Below, piece by piece: positions 15,481-23,487 of a stretch of 64,000 bases of DNA (position 1 is its first letter; the number at the start of each line of letters is the position of its first letter). This stretch comes from Clostridiales bacterium (lineage in GTDB: Bacteria; Bacillota; Clostridia; Christensenellales; Aristaeellaceae), in NCBI GenBank assembly GCA_004557905.1, contig SFFH01000009.1, positions 21,555 to 85,554 on the forward strand. The letters run 5' to 3'. The notes beneath the pieces are model-generated. The model saw nothing but the letters and a program-made list of their open reading frames with translations. It was not told the origin of the DNA and ran no database searches. Position numbers and translations under genes: made by a program.

Positions 15481-16845
15481 TCATCCGTTCACCGGCTCCT
15501 CCTGCGGCAGCTCATCCACGAGCGTGCAGCGATCCAGCGCCAGGCCATGCACCTGGCCGTCATCAAGGCCGATGTACACCGTCAGCCAGAGCCCATCCTC
15601 CACCTGCGCGCAGGCCGTCCGGCACATGCCCCAGTTGGTGGCAGATTCCTCGTTCTGCAGGTGCCAGGTCAGGTTTTCCAGACCGACAATCCGCTCCGCC
15701 TCCTCGATGGCGGCAAGCACGGTCTCATGGGAAATGCTCGTCTCCGGCTCGCTCTGCTCCAGCTCCCATTCCCGGTTGTCCATCGTGCTCGCGCTGATCA
15801 GCTCACCGGTCTCCCGGTCAAACGTCGTGCCCGCAAAGGCCTCGATGCCCGCCGCATTGCGGTAGGAAAAGAACGTGCCCACACTATCCCGCGCGTCGCC
15901 CGACCAGGCTCTGCTGCCGTTGGCATCAACGAGCATGGGCACATAGCCGCCGTCGTAGCTGATGCTTTCCAGCTTCATGGACAGCGGGCAGTCCAGACGG
16001 GTATACAGGATGTCGCGCGATTCCTTTTCCAGCGCGGTCAGGTCAAGCTCTCCCGTCATGTCATGCACGCCGCTTGCCACCAGCATCGCGCACAGCTCCT
16101 CATCCGAGATCGCGCGGTACGGGCGCAGCGTGAAGTCCTCCATGCCGCAGTAGTAGCGGCTGTCCAGCTTCGGCTGAATCGCCTGCGGCATGTTCAGCCG
16201 CGCCACATCCAGCAGCCCGCGCTCGATCAGATCCGCCAGCTGCTGATAACGTTTGCGCTCCTCATCCGTCAGAAAGCGGCTGCATTCCAGTCCACCGCCG
16301 CGCGCGCAGTTGCGGTAGTTCAGCGCATCCGGATCAAACGTCATGCCCAGCCGGTCAAAGGCGTCGATGAGGGCAAGCAGCTGTTCGTCCGTCATGCAGG
16401 GGCCCGGCAGCAGCACAAACGCCTGCTCGCCGCCGTAGTTTTCGGCATCGATCGTGTACACGCCGACAACCACATCCTCCATCTTGTCAAGGACGCTCTC
16501 GCCGGTGTAGGCGATCTCGCCCGCCTGCACCTTGGCAAGCAGCGCTTTGGCGCGGGCCGCCTCGCCGGCCGTCAGCCGCGGACGCTGCTCCACATCGTAG
16601 TAGCAGCCGTCTTCGTCGCGTTCGCACTCCACCCAGGCCTGCGCGTTCTCCCATGACGGATTCCAGTCGCCGTAGCCGGCGTACATGGTCTCGTCCGGCA
16701 AATAGGAGACCTGCTCCTTCGCCGGGCTCATCCCGTCCAGCGTCACCATCGGCGCATCCTCCACCGTTCCCTCCGTCACGCCCAGCGCGCAGGCGGGCAG
16801 CAGCAGACAGAGTCCCAGCACCATCCATCGGGTCATCTTTTTCAT
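15481..16845 (-). CDS. secreted or lipid-anchored protein of unknown function
   Basis: I do not recognise this 454-residue protein. It starts with a signal sequence whose LLLPACALG could be a lipobox with Cys as the first mature residue. The mature part is acidic, rich in Trp, Tyr and scattered Cys, with no repeats. The C-terminal third (TTFDRETGELISAS, LDDGQVHGLALD) resembles PepSY/YcnI-type beta-strand modules in feel only. AAGGAG lies 8 bases before the ATG. It follows the histidine kinase by 89 bases on the same strand, so it may be a target or an accessory sensor of that two-component system. Confidence 0.7.
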   Translation of the reverse strand: MKKMTRWMVLGLCLLLPACALGVTEGTVEDAPMVTLDGMSPAKEQVSYLPDETMYAGYGDWNPSWENAQAWVECERDEDGCYYDVEQRPRLTAGEAARAKALLAKVQAGEIAYTGESVLDKMEDVVVGVYTIDAENYGGEQAFVLLPGPCMTDEQLLALIDAFDRLGMTFDPDALNYRNCARGGGLECSRFLTDEERKRYQQLADLIERGLLDVARLNMPQAIQPKLDSRYYCGMEDFTLRPYRAISDEELCAMLVASGVHDMTGELDLTALEKESRDILYTRLDCPLSMKLESISYDGGYVPMLVDANGSRAWSGDARDSVGTFFSYRNAAGIEAFAGTTFDRETGELISASTMDNREWELEQSEPETSISHETVLAAIEEAERIVGLENLTWHLQNEESATNWGMCRTACAQVEDGLWLTVYIGLDDGQVHGLALDRCTLVDELPQEEPVNG

Positions 16846-16934
16846 AGGGTCCACTCCTTTTATCAAATCTTTTCGGGAACGGGCACGTCCCGCTCTCTGG
16901 TCCCTATTGTACCGGCAATCTCATTTCAAAGTCC

Positions 16935-18113
16935 TCATGAAGTTGTATCAAACCTGTAACATACGGTCGTGCCTTGCCCCGGTGCGGAGGTGATTTCGAG
17001 TGTCCCGCCGTGAAGCTCCGCAATCCGCCGGCACAGCGTCAGCCCCAGTCCTGCGCCGCCGGCCGCGCGCGTGCGCGACTTGTCCGCCTTGTAAAACGGC
17101 TCGAACGCGCGCGCGAGCTGCTCCTTCGTCATGCCGCAGCCGTGATCGGTCACGGTGAAGCCGTCCGGGCGCAGCGTCACCCGCACGGGCACGTCGCCGC
17201 CGGCGCGCTGCGCATTGACCACCAGGTTGCGCAGCAGCTGGATGGTCAGCTCACGCTCGCCCAGGAACACCGCGTCCTCGCCGGAAAGCTCCACGCCCTC
17301 AAATACGGAAAGCGCCTCGCGCGCCATCTCCATGGAGGAAAAGCGCGTGAATTCCGGCGCGTCGTGCTCAAGCCGCGTGAGCTGCAGAAGCCGTGCGTCC
17401 ATATCGGAGAGCCGCTGTGCCTCCCGCGCCATGGAGGCCAGCAGCGATGCGCGCTGCTCTTTGGGCAGGCTGGCGCACTCGAGCAGACGTACACCGCCCA
17501 GAATTGCCGTCAGCGGCGTGCGCATCTCGTGCGCCAGCGCGTCGATGAGCTCCTGCCGCTGCTGCGCCAGCAGCCGGTACGGCCTGGCAAGCCAGCCGGA
17601 CACCACCACGGACAGCACGGCGCTCAGCAGCACGCCTGTCAGGCTGAGCATGCCTGCCCAGAGTGCCAGCTCCCGCCGCAGCGCATACACCCGCGAGACG
17701 TCCGAGCTCAGCAGCAGCGTCAGGTCACCCGTCAGCCGGTGGGCAATGTACAACGTCCGGGTCGTTCGGCTGAGCAGCGTGGCACGGCCCGTCGTCTGCA
17801 ACAGCTGCTCCAGGCCATCGTCATACGCCACCTGCGCACCAGCCATCACGCTGCCGCGATAGACCAGCGCCACCCGCAGAGATTCCGATCCATAGCGCCG
17901 CTGTGCGCCAAAGGCCACGGCATAGAGTGTATCCATGCCTCCGTCCCCGATTTCCATCGCCACCGCGCGGGCAATAGCCGTCTCCTCGGACAGCGCGCGC
18001 TCGCGCTCCCGCGCCATCGTCAGGTCAAAGCAGCGCGACACGATCATGAACGCGCCCAGCGGAAACAGCAGCAGCGCCAGCGCGGTCATCGCCGCGGCAA
18101 TCCTCGTTCTCAT
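16935..18113 (-). CDS. sensor histidine kinase (partner of the OmpR regulator at 18110)
   Basis: Two membrane helices (about residues 5-25 and 150-175) bracket a ~120-residue extracytoplasmic domain. The HisKA box is LIDALAHEMRTPLTAI, the N-box LLRNLVVNAQRAGG and the ATP lid DHGCGMTKEQLARAFEPFYKA followed by GAGLGLTL. No HAMP is obvious. Its ATG overlaps the regulator stop by four bases (ATGA), so the pair is translationally coupled. The signal is unknown; the secreted protein at 15481, immediately downstream, is the best clue. Confidence 0.92.
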   Translation of the reverse strand: MRTRIAAAMTALALLLFPLGAFMIVSRCFDLTMARERERALSEETAIARAVAMEIGDGGMDTLYAVAFGAQRRYGSESLRVALVYRGSVMAGAQVAYDDGLEQLLQTTGRATLLSRTTRTLYIAHRLTGDLTLLLSSDVSRVYALRRELALWAGMLSLTGVLLSAVLSVVVSGWLARPYRLLAQQRQELIDALAHEMRTPLTAILGGVRLLECASLPKEQRASLLASMAREAQRLSDMDARLLQLTRLEHDAPEFTRFSSMEMAREALSVFEGVELSGEDAVFLGERELTIQLLRNLVVNAQRAGGDVPVRVTLRPDGFTVTDHGCGMTKEQLARAFEPFYKADKSRTRAAGGAGLGLTLCRRIAELHGGTLEITSAPGQGTTVCYRFDTTS

Positions 18114-18778
18114 CCGTTTTCCCCCTTGCTGCCGCAGAACCGGTAGCCGTATTTGTACACCGTCTCGATGTATTCCGCGCCGATCTTGCTGCGCAGGCGC
18201 TGCACATGCACGTCCACCGTGCGCGTCTCGCCCGCGTAGTCATAGCCCCACACGCCGCCCAGCAGCTCCTCGCGGCTCATGGCCACGTTGCGGCGCCGGG
18301 CGAGCATCGCCAGCAGGTCAAATTCCAGCGTCGTCAGCGGCACGTCCTCGCCGTGCAGCTGCACGCGCCGCGCGGCAAAGTCGATCATCAACTCCCCGCT
18401 CTTAAGCGTCTGCTCCTCACGCCGGGTGCGCCGCAGGATGTTCTCCACGCGCGCCAGCAGCTCCGCCGGCTCAAACGGCTTGAGGATGTAGTCCTGCGCG
18501 CCCATCGTCAGGCCCCGCACGCGGTCCGGCACGCCGGTCTTCGCCGTCACGAACAGCACCGGCACATCCATCTCAATCAGCGTCTTTCCCAGCGAAAAGC
18601 CGTCCTCGCCCGGCAGCATCACGTCCAGCAGCGCCAGGTCCGGCACTTTTTTTGCGATCATCACGCGCGCCGCCGCGGCGTCCTCCGCCTCGCGCACAGC
18701 ATGCCCGACCAGCGTCAGGTGCATGGTCAGAATCTGGCGGATCGCCGCCTCATCCTCCACAATCAGAATATCGGCCAA
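18110..18778 (-). CDS. OmpR/PhoB-family response regulator
   Basis: The 222-residue regulator has a receiver domain (acid pocket ED near residue 8, phospho-acceptor Asp in LALLDVMLPGEDGF, switch Thr in FVTAKTG, Lys in YILKPFEP) and a winged-helix output with TVDVHVQRLRSKIG and YKYGYRF. It is the first gene of the regulator-kinase-secreted protein unit. One half of a 12-bp inverted repeat lies about 25 bases upstream of its start, so autoregulation is plausible. Confidence 0.94.
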   Translation of the reverse strand: MADILIVEDEAAIRQILTMHLTLVGHAVREAEDAAAARVMIAKKVPDLALLDVMLPGEDGFSLGKTLIEMDVPVLFVTAKTGVPDRVRGLTMGAQDYILKPFEPAELLARVENILRRTRREEQTLKSGELMIDFAARRVQLHGEDVPLTTLEFDLLAMLARRRNVAMSREELLGGVWGYDYAGETRTVDVHVQRLRSKIGAEYIETVYKYGYRFCGSKGENG

Positions 18779-18801
18779 ACCTATCCCCTCCCATTCCCAA
18801 T

Positions 18802-18869
18802 CAGTATACCATATCGGGCCCGTATTCCCTGTAACAAAGTTGTAAAAACGCGTCGGTTATGGTATACTG
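18802..18869. promoter_or_regulatory. divergent control region with a 12-bp inverted repeat
   Basis: CAGTATACCATA (18802-18813) and its exact complement TATGGTATACTG (18858-18869) flank the space between the regulator gene and the ABC importer. The right arm contains the -10 (TATACT) of the importer promoter, and the left arm presents the same TATACT on the minus strand. Confidence 0.6.
18840..18868 (+). promoter_or_regulatory. promoter of the ABC importer-metA unit
   Basis: TTGTAA-17-TATACT, 34 bases before the ATG. Confidence 0.7.
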
Positions 18870-18902
18870 TCACCACTGTCGAAAAAAGGAGGTTTCCTTA
18901 AT

Positions 18903-19862
18903 ATGATGAAAAAACTACTGCTTTCCGCCATCGCGCTGATGATGGTGCTCGCTCTGGCCTGCGGCGCTGCCGCCGATGACAAGGTGAACGTATACGCCCT
19001 CAAGGGCCCGACCGGCATCGGCATGGTCGGCGTGATGGAGGACCACGCGGAGGAATACGCATTCACCCTTGCCGGCGCGCCCGACGAGATCGTCGCCGCC
19101 ATCGCCAGCGGCAGCGCGGATATCGCCGCCTGTCCGACCAACCTCGCCGCCGTGCTCTACAAGAAGACCAGCGGCAATGTGCAGCTGCTGGCGCTCAACA
19201 CGCTGGGCGTGCTGCACGTCGTTTCAAGCGACAACTCGATCACGTCCTTTGCCGACCTCGCGGGCCGCAAGGTGTACGCCACCGGCCAGGCGAGCGTGCC
19301 GGAATACGTCATCAACTACATCCTCGAGGCGAACGGCCTGACGGACAAGGTGGAGATCGAGTACGTCGCCGAGCACAGCGAGCTGGCCACGCTGCTGGCC
19401 GCCGGCAAGGCCGAGATCGGCATTCTGCCCGAGCCGCACGTCACCTCCGCGCTGATGCAGAATGACAGCCTGAAGGCCGTCATCGACGTGACCGCCGCCT
19501 TCAAGGAGGCCGCCGCCAAGGCCGGCAATCCTGACATGGAGCTCTCCATGGGCTGCGTGATCGTCCGCCGCGATTTTGCCGAGGCAAACCCGGAGAAGGT
19601 CGCCGCGTTCCTTGACGCGTACGGTGCTTCCGTCGCGATGGTGAACAGCGACGCAGACGCCGCCAGCCAGCTGGTGGAAAAGCACGGCGTGATGCCCAAG
19701 GCCGCCGTGGCCAAGCGCGCGATTCCGAACTGCCACATCGTGTTCGTCGAGGGCGAGGCCGTGCGCACGCAGATCGAGCCGCTCTACGAGGTGCTGCTGG
19801 CCGCCAATCCCGCGTCTATCGGCGGCGCGCTGCCGGACGACGGATTCTACTATGTCCGCTAA
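18903..19862 (+). CDS. ABC importer substrate-binding protein, NitT/TauT (SsuA/ThiY-like) family
   Basis: It is exported by a signal peptide of about 25 residues (MMKKLLLSAIALMMVLALAC, where the Cys could also be lipidated). The two-lobe fold of NMT1/SsuA-type binding proteins is indicated by KVNVYALKGPTGIGM, EIVAAIASGSADIAACP and KAEIGILPEPHVTSA. Length is 319 residues. AAAGGAGG stands before two adjacent ATGs, and either could be used. It overlaps the permease start by 11 bases. The ligand class (sulfonate, taurine, pyrimidine or other) is not fixed by sequence, but the neighbouring metA suggests sulfur. Confidence 0.87.
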   Translation: MMKKLLLSAIALMMVLALACGAAADDKVNVYALKGPTGIGMVGVMEDHAEEYAFTLAGAPDEIVAAIASGSADIAACPTNLAAVLYKKTSGNVQLLALNTLGVLHVVSSDNSITSFADLAGRKVYATGQASVPEYVINYILEANGLTDKVEIEYVAEHSELATLLAAGKAEIGILPEPHVTSALMQNDSLKAVIDVTAAFKEAAAKAGNPDMELSMGCVIVRRDFAEANPEKVAAFLDAYGASVAMVNSDADAASQLVEKHGVMPKAAVAKRAIPNCHIVFVEGEAVRTQIEPLYEVLLAANPASIGGALPDDGFYYVR

Positions 19863-20622
19863 ATCCCTGAGCCCGCGCGCAAAAGTCCTGCTTTCGCGCG
19901 CGGGCGTTTTGCTCTTTTACCTCGCGCTGTGGGGCGTGCTCGCGCGCGTCGTGCATCAGCCGCTGCTGCTGCCCGCGCCGGGCGAGGTGCTCTCAAAGTT
20001 TCTCTCCCTGCTGCCCAGCGCGGCGTTTTATCAGTCGCTCGCAGCCACGCTCCTGCGCACGCTGGCGGCGTATGCGCTGGGCATCGCCGCGGCCGTGCTG
20101 CTCGCTGTGCTCTGCGTGCGCTTTCGCGCGTGCGATCTGCTGCTCTCCCCGCTGCTCTCCGCCGTGCGCGCCACGCCGGTCACGTCGTTCATCGTACTGG
20201 CGCTCGTGTGGCTCTCCAGCCCGCGCGTGCCGGTGCTCACCGGCTTTCTGATGACGCTGCCGGTCGTGCATTCCGCGCTTGTGCAGGCCATCCGGGCCAT
20301 CGACCCCAAGCTGCTGGAAATGGCGCGGATGTACCGTCTGGGCCGCCGCAGGACGCTCGCGCATGTGATCGTCCCATCGGTGCTCCCGGCGTTCGCGCAG
20401 AGCTGCCTGGCCGCCATCGGTCTTTGCTGGAAGGCCGTCGTCGCGGCGGAGGTCATCGGCGTGCCCAAGCGCGCCGTCGGCAGCCGGATCTACGAGGCGA
20501 AGATCTATCTGGAGACGGACAGCCTGCTCGCCTGGACGCTGACCATCATCCTGCTCAGCGTGCTGCTGGAAGCGCTGCTGCGTCATCTTGCCGCGCGTTT
20601 TACGGAGGTGCGCCATGTGTGA
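19852..20622 (+). CDS. ABC importer permease, NitT/TauT family
   Basis: This 256-residue inner-membrane permease has about six helices. The cytoplasmic coupling (EAA) loop reads IDPKLLEMARMYRLGRRRTL, followed by VIVPSVLPAFAQS, the usual contact with the ATPase. RATPVTSFIVLALVW matches the conserved middle of SsuC/TauC-like permeases. It overlaps the binding-protein gene by 11 bases and the ATPase gene by 8 bases, so the three subunits are tightly coupled. Confidence 0.9.
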   Translation: MSAKSLSPRAKVLLSRAGVLLFYLALWGVLARVVHQPLLLPAPGEVLSKFLSLLPSAAFYQSLAATLLRTLAAYALGIAAAVLLAVLCVRFRACDLLLSPLLSAVRATPVTSFIVLALVWLSSPRVPVLTGFLMTLPVVHSALVQAIRAIDPKLLEMARMYRLGRRRTLAHVIVPSVLPAFAQSCLAAIGLCWKAVVAAEVIGVPKRAVGSRIYEAKIYLETDSLLAWTLTIILLSVLLEALLRHLAARFTEVRHV

Positions 20623-21175
20623 CATTCGTCTCCGGCACGTCGGCATGGCTTTCGGCGAAAAGCGGATCTTTTCCGACCTCAGCCTCACCTTCTCCTCGCC
20701 CGGCCGGTACGCGATTCTCGGCCCGTCCGGACGGGGCAAAACGACGCTGCTGCGCCTGATTGCCGGGCTTGAGCGGCCGCAGAGCGGTGAGGTGCTCCTG
20801 CCCCGGGACGCGCGCATCGCCTTCTGCTTTCAGGAGGACCGGCTGCTGCCCTTCAAGACCGTCCGCGGGAACGTCTCGCTCGTCTGCGGCTCCGATGAGA
20901 TCGCACAGACCTGGCTTGAGCGCGTCGGCCTGGGCAGCGAGGGCGACAGCTATCCCGCGTCCCTCTCCGGCGGCATGAAGCGCCGCGCCGCGCTGGCCCG
21001 CGCGCTGGCCTTTGACGCGGACATCCTGCTGATGGACGAGCCCTTCCGCGCGCTGGACGAGGCCACGCATGCGCAGATGCGCGCGCTCGTGTGCGAGGCA
21101 GCGAAGGACAAGCTGCTCATCCTGGTCACACACGACGAGGCCGACGCGGACGGCATGACCGTCGTGCGCATCTGA
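20615..21175 (+). CDS. ABC importer ATPase, short form
   Basis: All nucleotide-site motifs are intact: Walker A GPSGRGKTT, Q-loop CFQEDRLLPF, signature SLSGGMKRR, Walker B ILLMDEPFRALDE and H-loop VTHDEAD. At 186 residues it is about 50-60 residues shorter than SsuB/TauB proteins and stops just past the H-loop, like several compact NitT/TauT ATPases. GGAGG six bases before the ATG sets the start inside the permease gene. Confidence 0.92.
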   Translation: MCDIRLRHVGMAFGEKRIFSDLSLTFSSPGRYAILGPSGRGKTTLLRLIAGLERPQSGEVLLPRDARIAFCFQEDRLLPFKTVRGNVSLVCGSDEIAQTWLERVGLGSEGDSYPASLSGGMKRRAALARALAFDADILLMDEPFRALDEATHAQMRALVCEAAKDKLLILVTHDEADADGMTVVRI

Positions 21176-21200
21176 CACACATTCACAACGAGGTGATCCC

Positions 21201-22139
21201 ATGCCCATCAAGATTCCCGAGTCCCTGCCCGCGCGCGCGACGCTGGAGAGCGAGAACATCTTCACCATCACCGAGCACCGCGCCGTCACGCAGGACATCC
21301 GCCCGCTGCGCATCCTGCTGCTCAACCTCATGCCGACCAAGGTCGTCACCGAGACGCAGCTTGCGCGCCTGCTGGGCAATTCCCCGCTGCAGATCGAGCT
21401 GGAGCTCATCATGACCACCAGCCGCGAGAGCCGGAACACCTCCCGCGAGCACATGCTCTCCTTCTACAAGACGTTTGACGACGTGCGCAATCAGCACTTT
21501 GACGGCATGGTCATCACCGGTGCGCCGGTGGAACAGATGGAATTCGAGCAGGTGGACTACTGGGACGAGCTCTGCGCGATCATGGAATGGTCCAAGACGC
21601 ATGTCACCAGCACGTTCCACATCTGCTGGGGCGCGCAGGCGGGGCTGTATTACCACTTCGGCATCCGGAAGATTCCGCTTGAAAAGAAGCTCTTCGGCGT
21701 GTTCGAGCACACGGTGGAGCGCCGCAGCTCCATGCTGCTGCGCGGCTTTGACGATACGTTCTTCGTCCCCCACTCCCGCCACACGACGATCAGCCGCGCC
21801 GACGTGGAGGCCGTGCCGCAGCTCAAGATCCTGGCCTCCTCCCCGGAGGCGGGCATCTACGCCATCGCCACGGACAAGGGCCGTCAGATTTTCATCACCG
21901 GCCACAGCGAATACGACGCGGAGACGCTGAAGCTCGAGTACGAGCGTGACAAGAAGGCCGGCCTGCCCATCGATGTACCCAAGAACTACTTCCCGGACGA
22001 CGACGACACGAAGCCGCCGCGCGTCACCTGGCGCAGCCACGCCAACCTCATCTATACGAACTGGCTCAACTACTACGTCTACCAGCGCACGCCGTACATC
22101 ATCGACGACATTGCGCACGAGAAGTTCACGCTGGACTGA
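21201..22139 (+). CDS. metA: homoserine O-acetyltransferase of the MetA family
   Basis: It acylates homoserine in methionine synthesis. The catalytic Cys142 lies in HICWGAQAG, and the oxyanion and His/Glu elements of the class I glutamine-amidotransferase-like fold (FITGHSEYD) are present. Length (312) is normal. Residue 111 is Glu (ITGAPVEQ); Glu at this position is the marker of acetyl-CoA use in Bacillus MetA, where E. coli has Gly and uses succinyl-CoA, so acetyltransferase is predicted despite the metA name. It follows the ABC importer ATPase by 25 bases and probably shares its transcript, linking the importer to sulfur metabolism. Confidence 0.93.
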   Translation: MPIKIPESLPARATLESENIFTITEHRAVTQDIRPLRILLLNLMPTKVVTETQLARLLGNSPLQIELELIMTTSRESRNTSREHMLSFYKTFDDVRNQHFDGMVITGAPVEQMEFEQVDYWDELCAIMEWSKTHVTSTFHICWGAQAGLYYHFGIRKIPLEKKLFGVFEHTVERRSSMLLRGFDDTFFVPHSRHTTISRADVEAVPQLKILASSPEAGIYAIATDKGRQIFITGHSEYDAETLKLEYERDKKAGLPIDVPKNYFPDDDDTKPPRVTWRSHANLIYTNWLNYYVYQRTPYIIDDIAHEKFTLD

Positions 22140-22145
22140 GCAAAC

Positions 22146-22248
22146 AAAAGCGGGCTGTGCCCACTCCCACTTCCGAATTACTTTGTCGAACGGAGTCGCT
22201 CGGTGCTCGCCGCACGATACTTCGCGCAATTCCCTATAGTGCAAAAAA
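22146..22248 (+). repeat. ~105-bp interspersed repeat, copy A
   Basis: Begins AAAAGCGGGCTGTGCCC, contains CACTTCCGAA, GTGCTCGC and TTCGCGCAATT, and ends in AAAAAA. Related copies are at 29668, 43473 and 58275, with a partial one at 25011. It lies just after metA. Confidence 0.85.
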
Positions 22249-22270
22249 CGGACGAGTGATCGTCCGTTTT
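22245..22270. terminator. bidirectional terminator between metA and the PfkB gene
   Basis: A perfect 11-bp stem AAAACGGACGA with loop GTGA, A-run on the left and T-run on the right. It can serve metA (+) and partly the opposing PfkB gene. Confidence 0.88.
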
Positions 22271-22281
22271 GTTTTTGAGTA

Positions 22282-22350
22282 GAACGTTGGGCTGCCGCCC
22301 AAACCTGCCTGAGGGACATTGTCCCTCAGACTCCCTTCTTCGCTTCGCGC
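22282..22350 (+). repeat. three-hairpin interspersed repeat, copy 2
   Basis: Contains GGGCTGCCGCCC, then GAGGGACATTGTCCCTC, then CTTCTTCGCTTCGCG. It lies between the convergent metA and PfkB genes. Confidence 0.88.
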
Positions 22351-22380
22351 ATAGAAAAGCATTTCGCATGCACGACGGTA

Positions 22381-23304
22381 TTACACGATGAAATCGCGGA
22401 TGATCTCCCCGATCTTCTCCACGCTCATGTCCGCGCTGATGGTCGCCGGCGAGGACGTCGCGATCATGCCCGCCGCCATGGCCGTGCAGACGATCTCGTC
22501 CGCCGTCATGCCCTGCCGGCTGCCCCAGACGATGCCCGCCATGGCCGCCTCGCCCGCGCTGGTCACGTCCACCACGTCCGGGAACGGACGCGCGATGCGG
22601 TGCACCGTTCCCTCGCGGCCGCGGTAGAGCATGCCCTCCCGGCCCAGGGAGACGAACACCCGGCGCACACCTTTGCGCAGCAGGATGTCGCACGCCTTCA
22701 GCATGCCGCTGAGTGTGTCCGTCGGGCAGCCCGTCAGCGCAGCGAGCTCCATGCGGTTGGGCTTCACCGTGTCAAAATAGCCGATCAGCGGCGCGAGCTC
22801 CTTTGCGCACGCCGTGGACACGGGGTCCAGGTACAGCGGCGCGAGGCACACCTGGGTCAGATGGGACACCGTGCTGCGCGTGAGGTTGCCGTCGCACACC
22901 ACGATATCGGCGTTGCTCAGCACCACGGACGCCTGATCGACAAACGCCTCGTCCATCCGCCTGGCGATGCGCACGTCGCTCATGGCCAGCACCTTGTCGC
23001 CCTTTTCGTCGAGGATGGACATGTAGCTCGAGGAGCGCTCGCCCTCCAGCACGCTCGTATGGCGCATGTCGATGCCCGCCGCCTCGCAGCCGCGCACGAT
23101 GCTGCGGCCGCTCTCGTCGTCGCCCACGACCGTCACCAGCTTCACATCGCTGCCCAGGCGCGCCAGATTCTCGCAGATGTTGCGGCACACGCCGCCCAGC
23201 GTCGTATACAGCATGCCGGGGTTGGAATCCCCCATGATCAGCCTGCCCTCGCCCCTGCCGCGGATGTCCATGTTTGCTGCACCAATGCCCGCAATGTAGC
23301 CCAT
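22381..23304 (-). CDS. PfkB-family carbohydrate or nucleoside kinase with an altered catalytic loop
   Basis: This is a 307-residue ribokinase-fold protein with the N-terminal GIGAANMDI, the substrate-lid TLGGVCRNICENLARLG, and VVGDDESG. The overall layout resembles pseudouridine or ribose kinases. The usual GAGD loop, whose Asp is the catalytic base, reads TSAGEAAMAG, so Asp is replaced by Glu and the following Phe by Ala. Activity may be changed or lost. AAAGGAG 8 bases before the ATG at 23304 decides the start within a much longer open frame. It is divergent from the permease gene at 23488. Confidence 0.85.
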   Translation of the reverse strand: MGYIAGIGAANMDIRGRGEGRLIMGDSNPGMLYTTLGGVCRNICENLARLGSDVKLVTVVGDDESGRSIVRGCEAAGIDMRHTSVLEGERSSSYMSILDEKGDKVLAMSDVRIARRMDEAFVDQASVVLSNADIVVCDGNLTRSTVSHLTQVCLAPLYLDPVSTACAKELAPLIGYFDTVKPNRMELAALTGCPTDTLSGMLKACDILLRKGVRRVFVSLGREGMLYRGREGTVHRIARPFPDVVDVTSAGEAAMAGIVWGSRQGMTADEIVCTAMAAGMIATSSPATISADMSVEKIGEIIRDFIV

Positions 23305-23350
23305 ACCCTCTTCTCCTTTGCGCGTGATATGCCGTTGTCTATCCTTATAT

Positions 23351-23379
23351 ATTGTACCCTTTTTCCATCCAAAAGACAA
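23351..23379 (-). promoter_or_regulatory. promoter of the PfkB kinase gene
   Basis: TTGTCT-17-TACAAT on the minus strand. Confidence 0.65.
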
Positions 23380-23399
23380 GGGAAAGCATGATTCAGCTC

Positions 23400-23428
23400 T
23401 TGCATTCCGCGCCGGTTTCCCGTATAAT
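23400..23428 (+). promoter_or_regulatory. promoter of the uracil/xanthine permease gene
   Basis: TTGCAT-17-TATAAT. The ~55-base leader contains the hairpin AAGCAAA-TGCAAG-TTTGCTT (about 23436-23455), which has no T-run. Confidence 0.8.
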
Positions 23429-23487
23429 ATCGACGAAGCAAATGCAAGTTTGCTTGGCTTAAAATTCATACTAAAGGAGTCATGATT

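Noticed and set aside
18869..18902. SAM (S-box) riboswitch ahead of the importer-metA unit
   Set aside because: Only 34 bases separate the -10 hexamer from the ATG, too short for an S-box.
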